From an uncultured Clostridia bacterium (lineage in GTDB: Bacteria; Bacillota; Clostridia; Christensenellales; Borkfalkiaceae): DNA of 54,399 nucleotides. The position numbers were made by a program, and so were the translations under genes. The notes under the pieces were generated by a model that did no database searches, had not been told where the DNA came from, and worked only from the letters and a program-made list of their open reading frames with translations. The stretch lies in assembly GCA_944340905.1 (NCBI GenBank), contig CALVLT010000013.1, positions 1 through 54,399 of the forward strand, read 5' to 3'. This document shows, piece by piece, positions 1 to 9,784 of this stretch (positions are counted from its first letter, which is position 1; the number at the start of each line of letters is the position of its first letter).

Positions 1-1749
1 GAGCCGCAGTCCGAGACGGTGTGGCGCCAGGCGGACACCTATAAGGTGCCCCGCATCGCCTACGTCAACAAGATGGACATCAACGGCGCGGACTTTTTCC
101 GCGTCGAAAAGATGATCCGCGAGCGCCTGGGCGCCAATCCCGTGCCCGTGGAGCTGCCCATCGGCAAGGAAGATACCTTCCGCGGCATCATCGACCTGAT
201 CGCGATGGAAGCGGAGGTCTACTATGACGACCTCGGCAAGGACTTCCGGAAGGAGCCCATTCCCGAGGACATGATGGAGCTTGCCGAGGAGTACCGCAAC
301 AAGCTCGTGGAGGAGGCTGCCTCCGCCAACGACGAGCTGATGGAAAAATACCTCGAAACGATGGAACTGACGCAGGAGGAGATCATCGCAGGCCTCAGGG
401 AACGCTGCCTGAAGATGGAGGCGGTGCCCATGCTCTGCGGTTCCTCCTACAAGAACAAGGGCGTGCAGTTCCTGCTCGATTCCGTCATCCGTTTTCTTCC
501 CAGCCCTCTGGACGTCGATCACGTGAAGGGGATCAATCCCAAGACGGGTGAGGAAGAGGAGAGAAAGACCTCGGACGACGAGCCTTTTGCAGGTCTTGCG
601 TTCAAGATCGCTACCGATCCGTTCGTCGGCTCCCTTGCGTACTTCCGCTGCTATTCGGGTACGCTGTCCGCCGGTTCCTATGTGTATAACTCCACCAAGG
701 ACAAGAAGGAGCGCGTGGGCCGTCTCGTGCAGATGCACTCCAACGAGAGGAAGGACATCTCCGAGATCTGCTCGGGCGATATCTGCGCGATCGTGGGCCT
801 CAAGAACACGACGACGGGCGATACGCTTTGCGATGAGAAACATCCCATCATTCTCGAGCAGATGGAGTTCCCCGAGCCGGTCATCCAGCTCTCCCTGGAG
901 CCCAAGACCAAGGCGGGACAGGAAAAGATGACGGCGGCGCTCATCAAGCTTGCTGAGGAGGATCCCACCTTCAAGACGTATACCGATCAGGAGACGGGGC
1001 AGACCATCATCGCCGGCATGGGCGAGCTGCACCTGGATATCATCGTCGACCGCCTTCTCAGGGAGTTCCACGTCGAGGCGAACGTCGGTGCGCCGCAGGT
1101 CGCCTACCGCGAGACCTTCCGCAGGGAGGTGGACGCCGAAGGCATGTACAAGCGTCAGTCGGGCGGTAAGGGACAGTACGGCCATTGCAAAGTACGCTTT
1201 ATCCCCCTGGAACCGGGCGCAGGTTACGAGTTCGAGGACGTCACCGTCGGCGGCTCCATTCCCAAGGAATATATCCCCGCCATCGACAAGGGCATTCAGG
1301 AAGCAGCCAAGAACGGCTACCTTGCGGGCTACGAGATGGTGGACTTCAAGGCGCAGGTCTATGACGGAAGCTATCACGAGGTCGACTCCTCCGAAATGGC
1401 GTTCAAGATCGCAGGCTCGCTTGCGTTCAAGGACGGCATGGAGAAGGCGGGCGTTGTGTTGCTCGAGCCCATCATGAAGGTGCAGATCATCACGCCCGAG
1501 GACTACTTCGGCGACCTGATGGGCAACATCTCCGGCCGCCGCGGCACCATTGTCGGCACGGACGACAGAAACGGCGCCAAGGTCATCGATGCCGAAGTGC
1601 CTCTGTCCGAAATGTTCGGCTACGCCACCGACCTTCGTTCGCGCACGCAGGGCCGCGGTCAGTTCACGATGCAACCCGACCACTATGCCGAAGTACCCAA
1701 GTCGGTGTCAGAAAAGATCGTTACCTCCCGCGCAAAGAAGAATGCATAA
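1..1749 (+). CDS. fusA: Elongation factor G, 5' end cut by window
   Basis: Translational GTPase that drives ribosomal translocation and, with RRF, ribosome recycling in the cytosol. The frame is open from base 1 (EPQSETVW...), so the gene starts upstream; 582 codons remain of about 690. The missing N-terminus holds the P-loop and effector region. The visible part starts just before the G4 motif NKMD (fragment residues 23-26) and continues through domain II, domain III, domain IV (GGSIPKEY region) and the C-terminal domain ([19 protein letters not shown]). It is followed after 193 nt by tuf, the usual str-operon order. The first listed start codon, GTG at 19, is only the first possible start inside the window and not the true one. 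Identification is secure. Confidence 0.98.
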   Translation, partial: EPQSETVWRQADTYKVPRIAYVNKMDINGADFFRVEKMIRERLGANPVPVELPIGKEDTFRGIIDLIAMEAEVYYDDLGKDFRKEPIPEDMMELAEEYRNKLVEEAASANDELMEKYLETMELTQEEIIAGLRERCLKMEAVPMLCGSSYKNKGVQFLLDSVIRFLPSPLDVDHVKGINPKTGEEEERKTSDDEPFAGLAFKIATDPFVGSLAYFRCYSGTLSAGSYVYNSTKDKKERVGRLVQMHSNERKDISEICSGDICAIVGLKNTTTGDTLCDEKHPIILEQMEFPEPVIQLSLEPKTKAGQEKMTAALIKLAEEDPTFKTYTDQETGQTIIAGMGELHLDIIVDRLLREFHVEANVGAPQVAYRETFRREVDAEGMYKRQSGGKGQYGHCKVRFIPLEPGAGYEFEDVTVGGSIPKEYIPAIDKGIQEAAKNGYLAGYEMVDFKAQVYDGSYHEVDSSEMAFKIAGSLAFKDGMEKAGVVLLEPIMKVQIITPEDYFGDLMGNISGRRGTIVGTDDRNGAKVIDAEVPLSEMFGYATDLRSRTQGRGQFTMQPDHYAEVPKSVSEKIVTSRAKKNA

Positions 1750-1802
1750 GGCCCCGCGCGGGGAAAAAGCGGAAAATTTTGCAAAAAAGTTCGGTAAAGT
1801 AA

Positions 1803-1831
1803 TTGCAAATTTTTGCGCAATCGGTTATAAT
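1803..1831 (+). promoter_or_regulatory. tuf promoter, TTGCAA-17-TATAAT
   Basis: TTGCAA at 1803-1808 and a perfect TATAAT at 1826-1831 are separated by 17 bp in the fusA-tuf gap. The predicted leader of about 100 nt contains a GC-rich hairpin with a GGAA loop at 1882-1904 and ends in a strong GGAGG before tuf. tuf can therefore be transcribed independently of fusA. Confidence 0.8.
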
Positions 1832-1942
1832 AGAGAACGCAAGCGTCAAGCTTGATATCATTGTCTGATAGATAGCTGCGCTTTCGGCCGGGAACGGCCG
1901 GAAAAAGTTATCAAAAAATAAAGAAATCGGAGGAAACCCAAA

Positions 1943-3157
<1,215 letters not shown>

Positions 3158-3170
3158 AATATCGAAACAA

Positions 3171-3201
3171 AAAAACACGGCGGCAACCGCCGTGTTTTTT
3201 T
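3171..3201 (+). terminator. Rho-independent terminator after tuf
   Basis: A-rich stem with AACACGGCGG paired to CCGCCGTGTT across a CAA loop and followed by a run of seven T. It sits 13 nt after the tuf stop. No clear consensus promoter is visible between it and the next gene, so uracil permease expression may use read-through or a weak promoter (a TGAGATAAT extended -10-like string lies at 3201-3209). Confidence 0.9.
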
Positions 3202-3233
3202 GAGATAATGAAGAAAAACGAGGGAGAGAAAAC

Positions 3234-4745
3234 ATGAAACTGATTTATGGCGTCAAGGACAGACCCAAACCCGGACAACTCGTGCTGTTCGCTCTGCAGC
3301 AGCTGCTTGCCATCCTGGCTGCAACCATCACGGTGCCCATGGTCGTCGGCAACGGCATGTCCATCTCGGCTGCACTGTTCGGGGCGGGCGCGGGCACGCT
3401 CGTCTACCTGCTCTTTACGAAGTTCAAAAGCCCCGTGTTCCTTGGCAGTTCGTTCGCGTTTATCGGCTCGATGTCCGCGGCGTTCGCGGGTGCGGTGTCC
3501 CTGTCGATGGGGTATTTGGGACTGCTGATCGGCGCCGTGTTTGCGGGCCTTGTGTATGTCATCATTGCCGTTGCCGTTCACTTTGCCGGCGTCAACTGGA
3601 TCGATAAGATCATGCCCGCCGTCGTCATCGGCCCCACGGTTGCCCTGATCGGGCTTTCGCTCTCGGGTAGTGCGGTTTCCAACGCGCTCAGCACGACGGT
3701 AAACGATGCAGGCAACTACGTGATGGATCTTCACGCCATCCTCTGCCTGATCTGCGCACTCGCCACGCTCGCCGTCACCATCATCTGTTCGGTGTACGGT
3801 AAGAAGATGCTGAAGATGATCCCGTTCATCATCGGCATCCTCTCGGGCTATGTGCTTGCCGCCATTTTTACGGCGTTCAGCTATATCCCGGGCGCGGAAT
3901 CCATGCGTATCATCGATTTCTCGCTCTTTGAGAGCATGCAGTGGGTGCCCGATTTCACCTTTGTGGAGGCATTCATCAACAACGATTTCAGCAACACCGG
4001 GAATTTCGGCGCCTATATCGGCACCATCGCGGTGGCGTATATCCCCGTCGCATTCGTCGTGTTCGCCGAACATCTTGCCGACCACAAGAACATTTCCTCC
4101 ATCATTGAACATGACCTGCTGCGGGATCCCGGCCTTCCCCGCACGCTGCTGGGCGACGGCATCGGCTCCATCGTGGGCGCCTTCTTCGGCGGCTGCCCCA
4201 ACACGACGTACGGCGAATCCATCGGCTGCGTCGCCATCTCGGGCAATGCCTCCGTCGTTACCATTCTGACGACGGCGGTCATGGCGATCGTGGCGTCCTT
4301 CATTGCACCCTTCGTCACCTTCCTTGCCACCATTCCCTCCTGCGTCATGGGCGGCGTGTGCATCGCCCTGTACGGCTTTATCGCGGTCAGCGGTCTTAAA
4401 ATGATCCAGAAAGTCGACCTCAACGAGAACAATAACCTGTTTGTTGTCTCCACCATTCTGGTCACGGGCGTGGGCGGCATGGCGCTCTCCTTCGGACAGG
4501 TCACAGTCACCGCCATTGCGTGCGCGCTCATTCTCGGCATTCTAGTCAATCTGCTCGTCAATGTCCGTACCAAGAAGGGCGCGGCGCAGGCTGACGGCTC
4601 CGTTGCTGCGCCCGAGGCGCTGCTTTCCGCACAGGAGGGAGACAGCGGCAGCGCTCCCGTTGAAGAGGAGATAGCGGCCCCCGCTCAGGAAGAGGCGGCT
4701 GCCGCACAGGCAGAGGAAGAGGAGGCGCCCCATGAAGGAGTATAA
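3234..4745 (+). CDS. uraA: Uracil/xanthine permease (NCS2 family) with acidic C-terminal tail
   Basis: Inner-membrane nucleobase:cation symporter, most likely for uracil because upp overlaps its end. The sequence shows about 12-14 hydrophobic segments between residues 20 and 440, the N-terminal permease signature around [19 protein letters not shown], and the NCS2 motif region [14 protein letters not shown], conserved in uracil permeases. At 503 residues it is longer than typical members (about 430): the last 65 residues are a hydrophilic Ala/Glu-rich tail that is probably cytosolic and whose role is unknown. A GAGGGAGAG ribosome-binding site precedes the ATG. The reading frame overlaps upp by 14 nt, which implies translational coupling and a uracil uptake-salvage operon. 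Confidence 0.93.
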   Translation: MKLIYGVKDRPKPGQLVLFALQQLLAILAATITVPMVVGNGMSISAALFGAGAGTLVYLLFTKFKSPVFLGSSFAFIGSMSAAFAGAVSLSMGYLGLLIGAVFAGLVYVIIAVAVHFAGVNWIDKIMPAVVIGPTVALIGLSLSGSAVSNALSTTVNDAGNYVMDLHAILCLICALATLAVTIICSVYGKKMLKMIPFIIGILSGYVLAAIFTAFSYIPGAESMRIIDFSLFESMQWVPDFTFVEAFINNDFSNTGNFGAYIGTIAVAYIPVAFVVFAEHLADHKNISSIIEHDLLRDPGLPRTLLGDGIGSIVGAFFGGCPNTTYGESIGCVAISGNASVVTILTTAVMAIVASFIAPFVTFLATIPSCVMGGVCIALYGFIAVSGLKMIQKVDLNENNNLFVVSTILVTGVGGMALSFGQVTVTAIACALILGILVNLLVNVRTKKGAAQADGSVAAPEALLSAQEGDSGSAPVEEEIAAPAQEEAAAAQAEEEEAPHEGV

Positions 4746-5370
4746 GAACGTATTTATCTTCGACCATCCGCTCATCAAGCACAAGGTCTCCATCCTGCGC
4801 GATAAGCGCACGGGCATGAAGGAATTCCGCGAGCTGGTGGAGGAGATCACCACCATCATGACGTATGAGAGCATGCGGGACGTTGAATTGGTGCCCGTGC
4901 AGGTGGAGACGCCGCTCGAAGTCACCACGCAGTACCGCGTGCCCGAAGAAAGCGTTGCCATCGTGCCCATCCTGCGGGCGGGTCTCGGCATGGTGAACGG
5001 CGTCCACAAGGTCTTTCCCACGGCGCGGGTGGGGCACATCGGCATGTACCGCAACGAGGAGACGCTCGAACCCTGCGAGTACTACTGCAAGCTCCCCGAC
5101 GGCATCGAAAAAAAGACGGTGTTTCTGGTAGACCCCATGCTTGCCACGGGCGGCTCGGCGTGCGATGCGCTTGCCGCGCTCAAAAAGCGGGGCTGCAGGA
5201 AGATCAAGCTCATGTCCATCATCGCGGCGCCCGAGGGCATCGAAAAGGTGGCAACGGAGCACCCCGATGTGCCCGTCTACGTCTCCACGCTGGACAGGGA
5301 GCTGAACGAACACGGCTATATCCTGCCCGGGCTGGGCGATGCGGGCGACAGGCTGTTCGGCACCAAGTAA
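4732..5370 (+). CDS. upp: Uracil phosphoribosyltransferase
   Basis: Converts uracil and PRPP to UMP in pyrimidine salvage; cytosolic. The 212 residues match the family length. Visible features are [10 protein letters not shown], the PRPP-binding loop [10 protein letters not shown] near residue 132, and the C-terminal uracil-binding region [17 protein letters not shown]. The ATG at 4732 lies inside the end of the permease gene and an AGGCAGAGGAAGAGGAGG-like purine run gives its ribosome-binding site. A hairpin terminator follows. Pairing with the overlapping permease supports the assignment of both genes. Confidence 0.97.
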   Translation: MKEYKNVFIFDHPLIKHKVSILRDKRTGMKEFRELVEEITTIMTYESMRDVELVPVQVETPLEVTTQYRVPEESVAIVPILRAGLGMVNGVHKVFPTARVGHIGMYRNEETLEPCEYYCKLPDGIEKKTVFLVDPMLATGGSACDALAALKKRGCRKIKLMSIIAAPEGIEKVATEHPDVPVYVSTLDRELNEHGYILPGLGDAGDRLFGTK

Positions 5371-5390
5371 GAAATACAAATAAAGAGAGA

Positions 5391-5425
5391 GGCACGGCTT
5401 ATACATGAAAGCCGTGCCTTATTTA
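5391..5425 (+). terminator. Terminator after upp
   Basis: Inverted repeat GGCACGGCTT / AAGCCGTGCC (10 bp, 8-nt loop) followed by TTATTTAAT, 20 nt after the upp stop. Confidence 0.82.
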
Positions 5426-5439
5426 ATCGGTGAATGACG

Positions 5440-5600
5440 GGAAAGGAGTATACGTCATTCCGAGGGGGCGCAGCCCCGAAGGAATCCCCTTGCTAAGGGT
5501 TGAAAGAAATCCCCCCTGTCCTGAGGACATCCCCCCTTAAAACACTTATTAAGGGGGGGCGAATGACTGCGTTTTCATGCCCATAAGACAACACGCTTTT
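5440..5600. repeat. Repeat-like palindromic intergenic element
   Basis: A GC-skewed, C- and G-run-rich stretch with several nested palindromes: GGGGGCGCAGCCCC near 5463, CCCCTTGCTAAGGG near 5486 and CCCCCCTTAA / TTAAGGGGGG at 5531-5540 and 5549-5558. It has no convincing reading frame. The style (GTCATTCCGAGGG... then GGAATCCCC) resembles dispersed short repeats seen in Clostridia genomes. No second full copy is present in this window, so repeat status is inferred from its form. Confidence 0.5.
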
Positions 5601-5614
5601 GGGGGTTGCTCCCT

Positions 5615-5650
5615 TTTGAAAATGCTGCCCACCCGTCGGGCGGGTGGGCT
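5615..5650 (-). terminator. Terminator of the minus-strand tRNA-like RNA
   Basis: GCCCACCCG (5627-5635) pairs with CGGGTGGGC (5641-5649) across a 5-nt loop. Read on the minus strand the hairpin is followed by AGCATTTTC. It starts 5 nt beyond the encoded CCA of the RNA at 5655-5853, so the primary transcript would be about 240 nt. Confidence 0.65.
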
Positions 5651-5654
5651 GTGA

Positions 5655-5853
5655 TGGTCTGCCGAACGGGATTTGAACCCGCATTTGCGCTCTTCACGCA
5701 ATGCTTAGCGAATGAGGATGACCCGCTTCCCTACACGTTTCAGTCTGTCGGAACTTCCCCGACGTCGGCAGTGCCTTTCGGTGCCTCCGGAACCTCTCGC
5801 TTGCGACGGGCGTCCCAAGTTTTGCCCCGCTTTGTCCGTTAAGCTATCGGCAG
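5655..5853 (-). ncRNA. tRNA-like RNA, 199 nt, with a 120-nt insert in place of the anticodon arm
   Basis: Read on the minus strand, the ends form a perfect 7-bp acceptor stem (CTGCCGA with TCGGCAG), discriminator A and encoded CCA. TA at positions 8-9, a D arm (GCTT-AACGGACA-AAGC, with the conserved GG) and a T arm (GCGGG-TTCAAAT-CCCGT) are canonical. Directly 5' of the T arm is a long variable-arm-like hairpin (TTGCG-TGAAGAG-CGCAA), as in Leu/Ser/Tyr tRNAs. Between D arm and variable arm lie about 128 nt instead of 17-18, and no normal 5-bp/7-nt anticodon arm can be found. The insert can form several hairpins (GGGC/GCCC; a GAAA-capped GGCACC...; GTCGG-GGAAGTT-CCGAC), and two loops share complementary AACTT/AAGTT. 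A consensus promoter and a terminator flank it. It is too short for usual tmRNA and shows no group I intron core. Function unknown. Confidence 0.7.
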
Positions 5854-5863
5854 ATTTTCCGTT

Positions 5864-5893
5864 ATTATATCATAAGCGGCGCGGAACTGTCAA
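5864..5893 (-). promoter_or_regulatory. Promoter of the tRNA-like RNA, TTGACA-18-TATAAT
   Basis: On the minus strand TTGACA (5893-5888) and TATAAT (5869-5864) are separated by 18 bp. The expected start is near 5857, four or so nucleotides before the 5' end of the acceptor stem, as in stable-RNA genes. Confidence 0.85.
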
Positions 5894-5936
5894 CCCATTT
5901 CCAAAAAAACGCGCTGTCGTGCGATGAGAGCGAAGA

Positions 5937-5979
5937 GGGACGCGGGGGAATACGATCCCCTGTCCCGCATTTTTATTTT
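5937..5979 (+). terminator. Possible plus-strand terminator with no obvious upstream gene
   Basis: GGGAC-GC-GGGG pairs with CCCC-T-GTCCC around an AT-rich loop and is followed by GCATTTTTATTTT on the plus strand. No plus-strand gene is visible between upp and this site, so the transcript it would end is unknown. The remaining 6000-6311 sequence contains one more hairpin (AGCGGGGC...GCCCCGCT at about 6254-6273) and no credible gene. Confidence 0.45.
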
Positions 5980-6311
5980 GAAAAATATCAAATCATTATT
6001 TCGATAAAATTCTAAATAAAGAAAAACAGGATGAATTTTGAAAAACCAGAGAATGTACGGTAGGTGAAATATGATCTCGGGCAGACGGAACTACGTGAAT
6101 GTCAGGTCGTGCGTCTGTCGGGCATGGGCAGAAGCCGTAAAAGGGGTGTCGGGTGCAGTAAGGCGCCGGACATTATTCGTCCGACGCACTATTATTCGAT
6201 CGCTGTGCGCGAGGAGAAAAAGTAAGATACGTATTGCAAAAACGGGACATCGGAGCGGGGCAAATGCCCCGCTCTTTGCGTGAAGGCGGAAAAACTGCAC
6301 ACAATGGGGGT

Positions 6312-7115
6312 ATGCAGGAAAAGGGGGAAAACGCCGTCGCGCGCACGCTGCACCGCGGGCGGCAGGCATACCGCATCTTTGCGCAGCACCGCGCCACGAC
6401 CATCGCGGGCACGCTTGTCTTCTTTCTCATCATGTCGCTCGTGCCCTTTCTCTTCTGGCTGACGCTGCTTTTCGGCGGAATGCACGCCGTGCTCGACCGC
6501 CTTCTGGAACTCGAGCTGTTCGGCTGGGCGCGCGATCTTCTCACCTTTCTCAGGAGCAACGCGCAGGGGGCAACGGCGGGGGCGAGCGTCTTTCTGATCG
6601 CAACCACGCTGTGGTCCAGTTCGGCGTTCTTTTACCACCTCAGGCGGAGCGGGGAGATCATCTACGCCGAGCCGCGCCCGCGCAAGGGCTGGAAGGTGCG
6701 CCTTGCCGCCATCGGCATGACCTTCGCCCTGCTCGTGTTCTTCGCCGCCGCGGGCGGCGTGTTCGTGTTTGTCATGCTCGTCACGCGCTCTTTGTCGCGC
6801 CCGCTTGCCTATGTGCTCATCTATGCAGTTCTGCTCGTGTTCGGCTTTCTTGCGGCGTGGCTGCTCAACGCATACGTGTGTCCGCATGCGCACTGCGCTC
6901 GCGAGGTGGTGCTCGGCAGCTTTCTCACAGCGTTCGCGTGGCTGCTCGCCTCGGGCGCCTTCTCCGTTTATCTCAACTTTGCGAATCAGGAAAAGCTGTA
7001 CGGGGCGCTCGCGCTCGTCATCGTCTTTCTGCTGTGGTTGTACTGGCTGATGATCTGCTTTGTCGCGGGCGTCATTTTCAACAAACACCGCGTCAAAAAG
7101 CTGCGCTCCCCGTGA
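6312..7115 (+). CDS. YihY/virulence factor BrkB family membrane protein
   Basis: Integral membrane protein of the YihY/BrkB family; the molecular role of the family is not settled, and older 'RNase BN' labels are regarded as wrong. About six hydrophobic segments are visible (for example TTIAGTLVFFLIMSLVPFL near the N-terminus, ASVFLIATTLWSSSAFF, and the last segment ALALVIVFLLWLYWLMICF with GVIFN). The frame is open from 6234, but the first 26 codons lack family character and overlap a hairpin. ATG at 6312 gives 267 residues, close to the usual length, though its ribosome-binding site (GGGGG one base upstream) is poor. The stop codon lies in the loop of a GCGCTCCCC/GGGGAGCGC hairpin (7103-7125) that may end transcription. 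Confidence 0.85.
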   Translation: MQEKGENAVARTLHRGRQAYRIFAQHRATTIAGTLVFFLIMSLVPFLFWLTLLFGGMHAVLDRLLELELFGWARDLLTFLRSNAQGATAGASVFLIATTLWSSSAFFYHLRRSGEIIYAEPRPRKGWKVRLAAIGMTFALLVFFAAAGGVFVFVMLVTRSLSRPLAYVLIYAVLLVFGFLAAWLLNAYVCPHAHCAREVVLGSFLTAFAWLLASGAFSVYLNFANQEKLYGALALVIVFLLWLYWLMICFVAGVIFNKHRVKKLRSP

Positions 7116-7136
7116 TGGGGAGCGCGGCGCGCGTTG

Positions 7137-7415
7137 TTATAAGTCTTTCAGGTTTTGCAGCATGGTCTGCAGGTGGGCGTTGTTCTCTTCTTCGGAGATG
7201 GTGGGGTCGCGCATAAAGCGCCCGCAGGGGAGTTCGGGACAGGATTTGCAGGAACGTTGTCCCTTTTTTTCGACACAGCAAGCATATACGGGACAGCACT
7301 GCGCATGGGTATATTGCAGCCACCAGACCTTTCCCGCAATGGCGGCGCAGCCCGCGCATTGCGCAGGAAAGTGTCCGCATGCGTCGCAGTCGGCGCCGCA
7401 GGGGGAGATTGTCAT
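7137..7415 (-). CDS. Small cysteine-rich protein, DUF3795-like
   Basis: 92-residue cytosolic protein with ten or more cysteines arranged in short pairs (CGADCDACGHFPAQC, CAGC, CCPVYACC, CKSCPELPC), a pattern seen in DUF3795-type proteins that are thought to bind metal. Function is unknown. The start at 7415 is chosen because AGGAGG lies 6 nt upstream on the minus strand; the longer frame from 7454 adds 13 residues without a ribosome-binding site. The gene follows serC-serA in the same direction and could be co-transcribed with them through the small reading frame at 7426-7509. Confidence 0.75.
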   Translation of the reverse strand: MTISPCGADCDACGHFPAQCAGCAAIAGKVWWLQYTHAQCCPVYACCVEKKGQRSCKSCPELPCGRFMRDPTISEEENNAHLQTMLQNLKDL

Positions 7416-7425
7416 GCACGCCCTC

Positions 7426-7509
7426 CTATGCGCCGAAATCGGGATGTTCGGCAAGAAGATCTTCGTTGTGTAAAATGATGACGTCGGTTTTCCGTTTTTG
7501 ATTTGTCAT
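7426..7509 (-). CDS. Candidate 27-residue small protein between serA and the Cys-rich gene
   Basis: A minus-strand ATG at 7509 opens a frame of 27 codons with a plausible protein-like mix (basic start, then DVIILHNEDLLAEHPDFGA) that ends in TAG. The stop overlaps the AGGAGG ribosome-binding site of the following Cys-rich gene, a geometry typical of translational coupling. The upstream site is weak (ACGGAATC before ATG). It could equally be a chance frame in a 110-nt gap. No family recognised. Confidence 0.35.
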   Translation of the reverse strand: MTNQKRKTDVIILHNEDLLAEHPDFGA

Positions 7510-7525
7510 GATTCCGTCTCAACGA

Positions 7526-8677
7526 TCAGAGTTTTCTCACGCGGATAACGCCCGCGATATTGCTGATCATGGCAAGGCATTCGTCGGAGGGGACGTCGTC
7601 CAGCTCGAGAATGAGGTAGGCGTATTCGCCCTTGCTCTGATCCTGCATGTGCGCCACATTGATGCTCTGCGAGGAGACGACGGCAAGAATTTTGGAGAGG
7701 ATCTCCTTGATATTTTTGTGGTGGACGCACACGCGCGCCTCACTCGTGCGGGGCATGGAGACGGCGGGGTAGTTGACGCTGTTGGCGATGTTGCCGTTTT
7801 CCAGATAGTCCACCAGCTCCTTCGCCGCCATAAAGGCGCAGTTGTCCTCCGCCTCGGGCGTGCTCGCGCCCAGATGGGGGACGCAGAGAATGTTCTCCCT
7901 GCCCAGCAGCGTCTCGTCGGGAAAGTCGGTGATGTAACGGGAGACCTTGCCGCTCTCCACTGCCTGTACCATGTCCGCGCTGTTCACCAGTTCGCCGCGC
8001 GAATTGTTGATGATTACCACGCCGTCGCGGCAGCGCGCAAGCGTCTTCTGGCTGAACATGCCGCGGGTGTCGGGGGTGAGGGGCACGTGCACCGTAAGAA
8101 AGTCGCACGCAGCGAACAGGGCATTCAGGTCGGCGGTGAACTCCACGCGGCGGTCGATCATCCACGCGCTCCTGACGGAGAGGAAGGGGTCGTACCCCAT
8201 GACCTCCATGCCGAGCGCAAGCGCGGCGTTGGCGACCATCGCGCCGATGGCGCCCAGCCCGATGACACCCAGCTTTTTGCCCGCGATTTCCTGTCCGACA
8301 AACTTGCCCTTGCCCTTTTCCACGAGTTTGGAGATGTTCTCCTGTCCCTTCAGGGACTGCACCCAGTCGGCGCCGTCCACGATTTTTCTTCCGCCGAGAA
8401 AGAGTTCGCAGAGAACAAGCTCCTTGACGGCGTTCGCATTGGCGCCCGGCGTGTTGAACACGACGACGCCGCGCTGTGTGCACTGCTCGACAGGAATGTT
8501 GTTGACGCCCGCGCCCGCCCGCGCCACGGCGAGCAGGTGCTCGCCCATGGGGTAGTCGTGCATCGCAAAGGAGCGCAGGATGATGCCGTCGGGGTCCTGT
8601 ACGCTGTCCGAGTATTCGTAGCCCCTGAATACGCCGTCCGCGGCGGGGCTGATGGCATTGAGTTTCAGAATTTTCAT
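7526..8677 (-). CDS. serA: D-3-phosphoglycerate dehydrogenase with C-terminal ACT domain
   Basis: First step of serine synthesis: 3-phosphoglycerate to 3-phosphohydroxypyruvate with NAD+. The 383 residues comprise the split catalytic domain, the NAD-binding Rossmann region (VIGLGAIGAMV with YDP after it, around 140-170), catalytic Arg in NNSRGELVN, an acidic residue in TDFPDE and His in VPHLGAST. A C-terminal ACT domain (about 315-383) usually mediates serine feedback. The ATG overlaps the serC stop as TGATG; a GTG one codon upstream is an alternative start. It forms an operon with serC. Confidence 0.96.
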   Translation of the reverse strand: MKILKLNAISPAADGVFRGYEYSDSVQDPDGIILRSFAMHDYPMGEHLLAVARAGAGVNNIPVEQCTQRGVVVFNTPGANANAVKELVLCELFLGGRKIVDGADWVQSLKGQENISKLVEKGKGKFVGQEIAGKKLGVIGLGAIGAMVANAALALGMEVMGYDPFLSVRSAWMIDRRVEFTADLNALFAACDFLTVHVPLTPDTRGMFSQKTLARCRDGVVIINNSRGELVNSADMVQAVESGKVSRYITDFPDETLLGRENILCVPHLGASTPEAEDNCAFMAAKELVDYLENGNIANSVNYPAVSMPRTSEARVCVHHKNIKEILSKILAVVSSQSINVAHMQDQSKGEYAYLILELDDVPSDECLAMISNIAGVIRVRKL

Positions 8678-9750
8678 CACGCGTTCTCCCGTTCAAATTT
8701 CTGCATGAAGGCGATGAGCGCCCTGACGCCCTCGACGGGCATCGCGTTGTAGATGGAGGCGCGCATGCCGCCCACCAGGCGGTGTCCCTTCAGGGAGACC
8801 AGCCCGCACGCCGCCGCCTCCTTCACGAACGCCGCATCCAGCTCGGCGCTCGGCGTCACGAAGGGCACGTTCATGATGGAGCGGTACTTCTTCTCCACGC
8901 GGTTGGTGTAGAAGGGGGAATTGTCGATGAAGTCGTACAGCAGCTCCGCCTTGTATTCGTTGACGGCGTTCATCTCCTTTACGCCGCCCAGCTTTTTCAG
9001 CCGGCGCAGCACGAGCGTCGCCATGTAGATGGAAAAACAGGGGGGCGTGTTGTACAGGCTGTTGTTCTCGTCCTGCACCTTCCATCTGAGCATGGTCGGG
9101 CACATGGGCAGGGGATTTTGTATGAGGTCGCGGCGGGCGATGACGATGGTCACGCCGGCGGGGGCAAGGTTCTTCTGCGCGCCCGCATAGATGACGCCGA
9201 ATGATTTCACGTCCACTTCGCGCGACAAGATCTCCGAGGACATATCCGCCACGAGGGGCGCCTGCGTCTTGGGAAATTCCACGTAGCGCGTGCCGAAGAT
9301 GGTGTTGTTCGTGCAGATGTGCACGTAGTCGGTGTCCGCGCGGAAGGGGATGCTCCGAACGTCGGGGATGTAGGTGTACGTTCTGTCCTCGCTCGAGGCG
9401 ACGCAGGCGGCGTCCCCGTAAAGTTTGCCCTCCTGCCATGCTTTTTTGGAGAAGTTGCCCGTGACCACATAGTCCGCCCTGCCGCGGTGCATCAGGTTGA
9501 GGGGCACGGCGGCAAACTGCGTGGATGCGCCGCCCTGCACAAAGAGCACGGCATAGTCGTCGGGAATGCCCATCAGCTCGCGCAGGAGAGCTTCTCCCTC
9601 GTTCACGATCTCCTCGAACGCCTTGCTGCGGTGGGAAATTTCCGTGACGGACATCCCCGTTCCCGCAAAGTCGAGAAAGTCGCGCTGCGCCTCCTGCAGC
9701 ACCTCCAGGGGGAGGGCGGAAGGGCCTGCTGAGAAGTTGTAAGCTCTCAT
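8677..9750 (-). CDS. serC: Phosphoserine aminotransferase
   Basis: PLP enzyme that transfers an amino group from glutamate to 3-phosphohydroxypyruvate, giving phosphoserine (second step of serine synthesis). The 357 residues start with the typical RAYNFSAGPSALP. The PLP-lysine is in GVIYAGAQKNLAPAG, and VQGGAST and HICTNNTIFGT are phosphate/PLP-contact segments. The start at 9750 is set by GAGGTG 8 nt upstream; the frame extends 21 codons further but lacks family character and runs into the promoter. No phosphoserine phosphatase gene is seen nearby. Confidence 0.97.
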   Translation of the reverse strand: MRAYNFSAGPSALPLEVLQEAQRDFLDFAGTGMSVTEISHRSKAFEEIVNEGEALLRELMGIPDDYAVLFVQGGASTQFAAVPLNLMHRGRADYVVTGNFSKKAWQEGKLYGDAACVASSEDRTYTYIPDVRSIPFRADTDYVHICTNNTIFGTRYVEFPKTQAPLVADMSSEILSREVDVKSFGVIYAGAQKNLAPAGVTIVIARRDLIQNPLPMCPTMLRWKVQDENNSLYNTPPCFSIYMATLVLRRLKKLGGVKEMNAVNEYKAELLYDFIDNSPFYTNRVEKKYRSIMNVPFVTPSAELDAAFVKEAAACGLVSLKGHRLVGGMRASIYNAMPVEGVRALIAFMQKFERENA

Positions 9751-9784
9751 AGTAACACCTCGTTTTCGATGATATCTGCGTTCC

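Noticed and set aside
1752-1763. CCCCGCGCGGGG palindrome after fusA as a terminator
   Set aside because: Only a 4-bp stem with a 4-nt loop is possible and it is followed by A-rich rather than T-rich sequence.
5655-5853. tRNA-like RNA considered as tmRNA
   Set aside because: About 200 nt is much shorter than usual tmRNA, a true 4-bp D stem is present, and no convincing tag-peptide frame with resume codon is seen.
5655-5853. Insert considered as a group I intron
   Set aside because: The extra sequence is only about 120 nt and no conserved P3-P7-P8 core strings were found; this could not be excluded rigorously without a covariance search.
6071-6283. 70-codon plus-strand frame in the 5371-6311 gap
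   Set aside because: Arg-rich, no ribosome-binding site, overlaps a hairpin and shows no protein-like pattern.
7508-8752. Plus-strand 414-codon frame across serA
   Set aside because: Antisense shadow of serA with low-complexity His/Arg/Asp composition.
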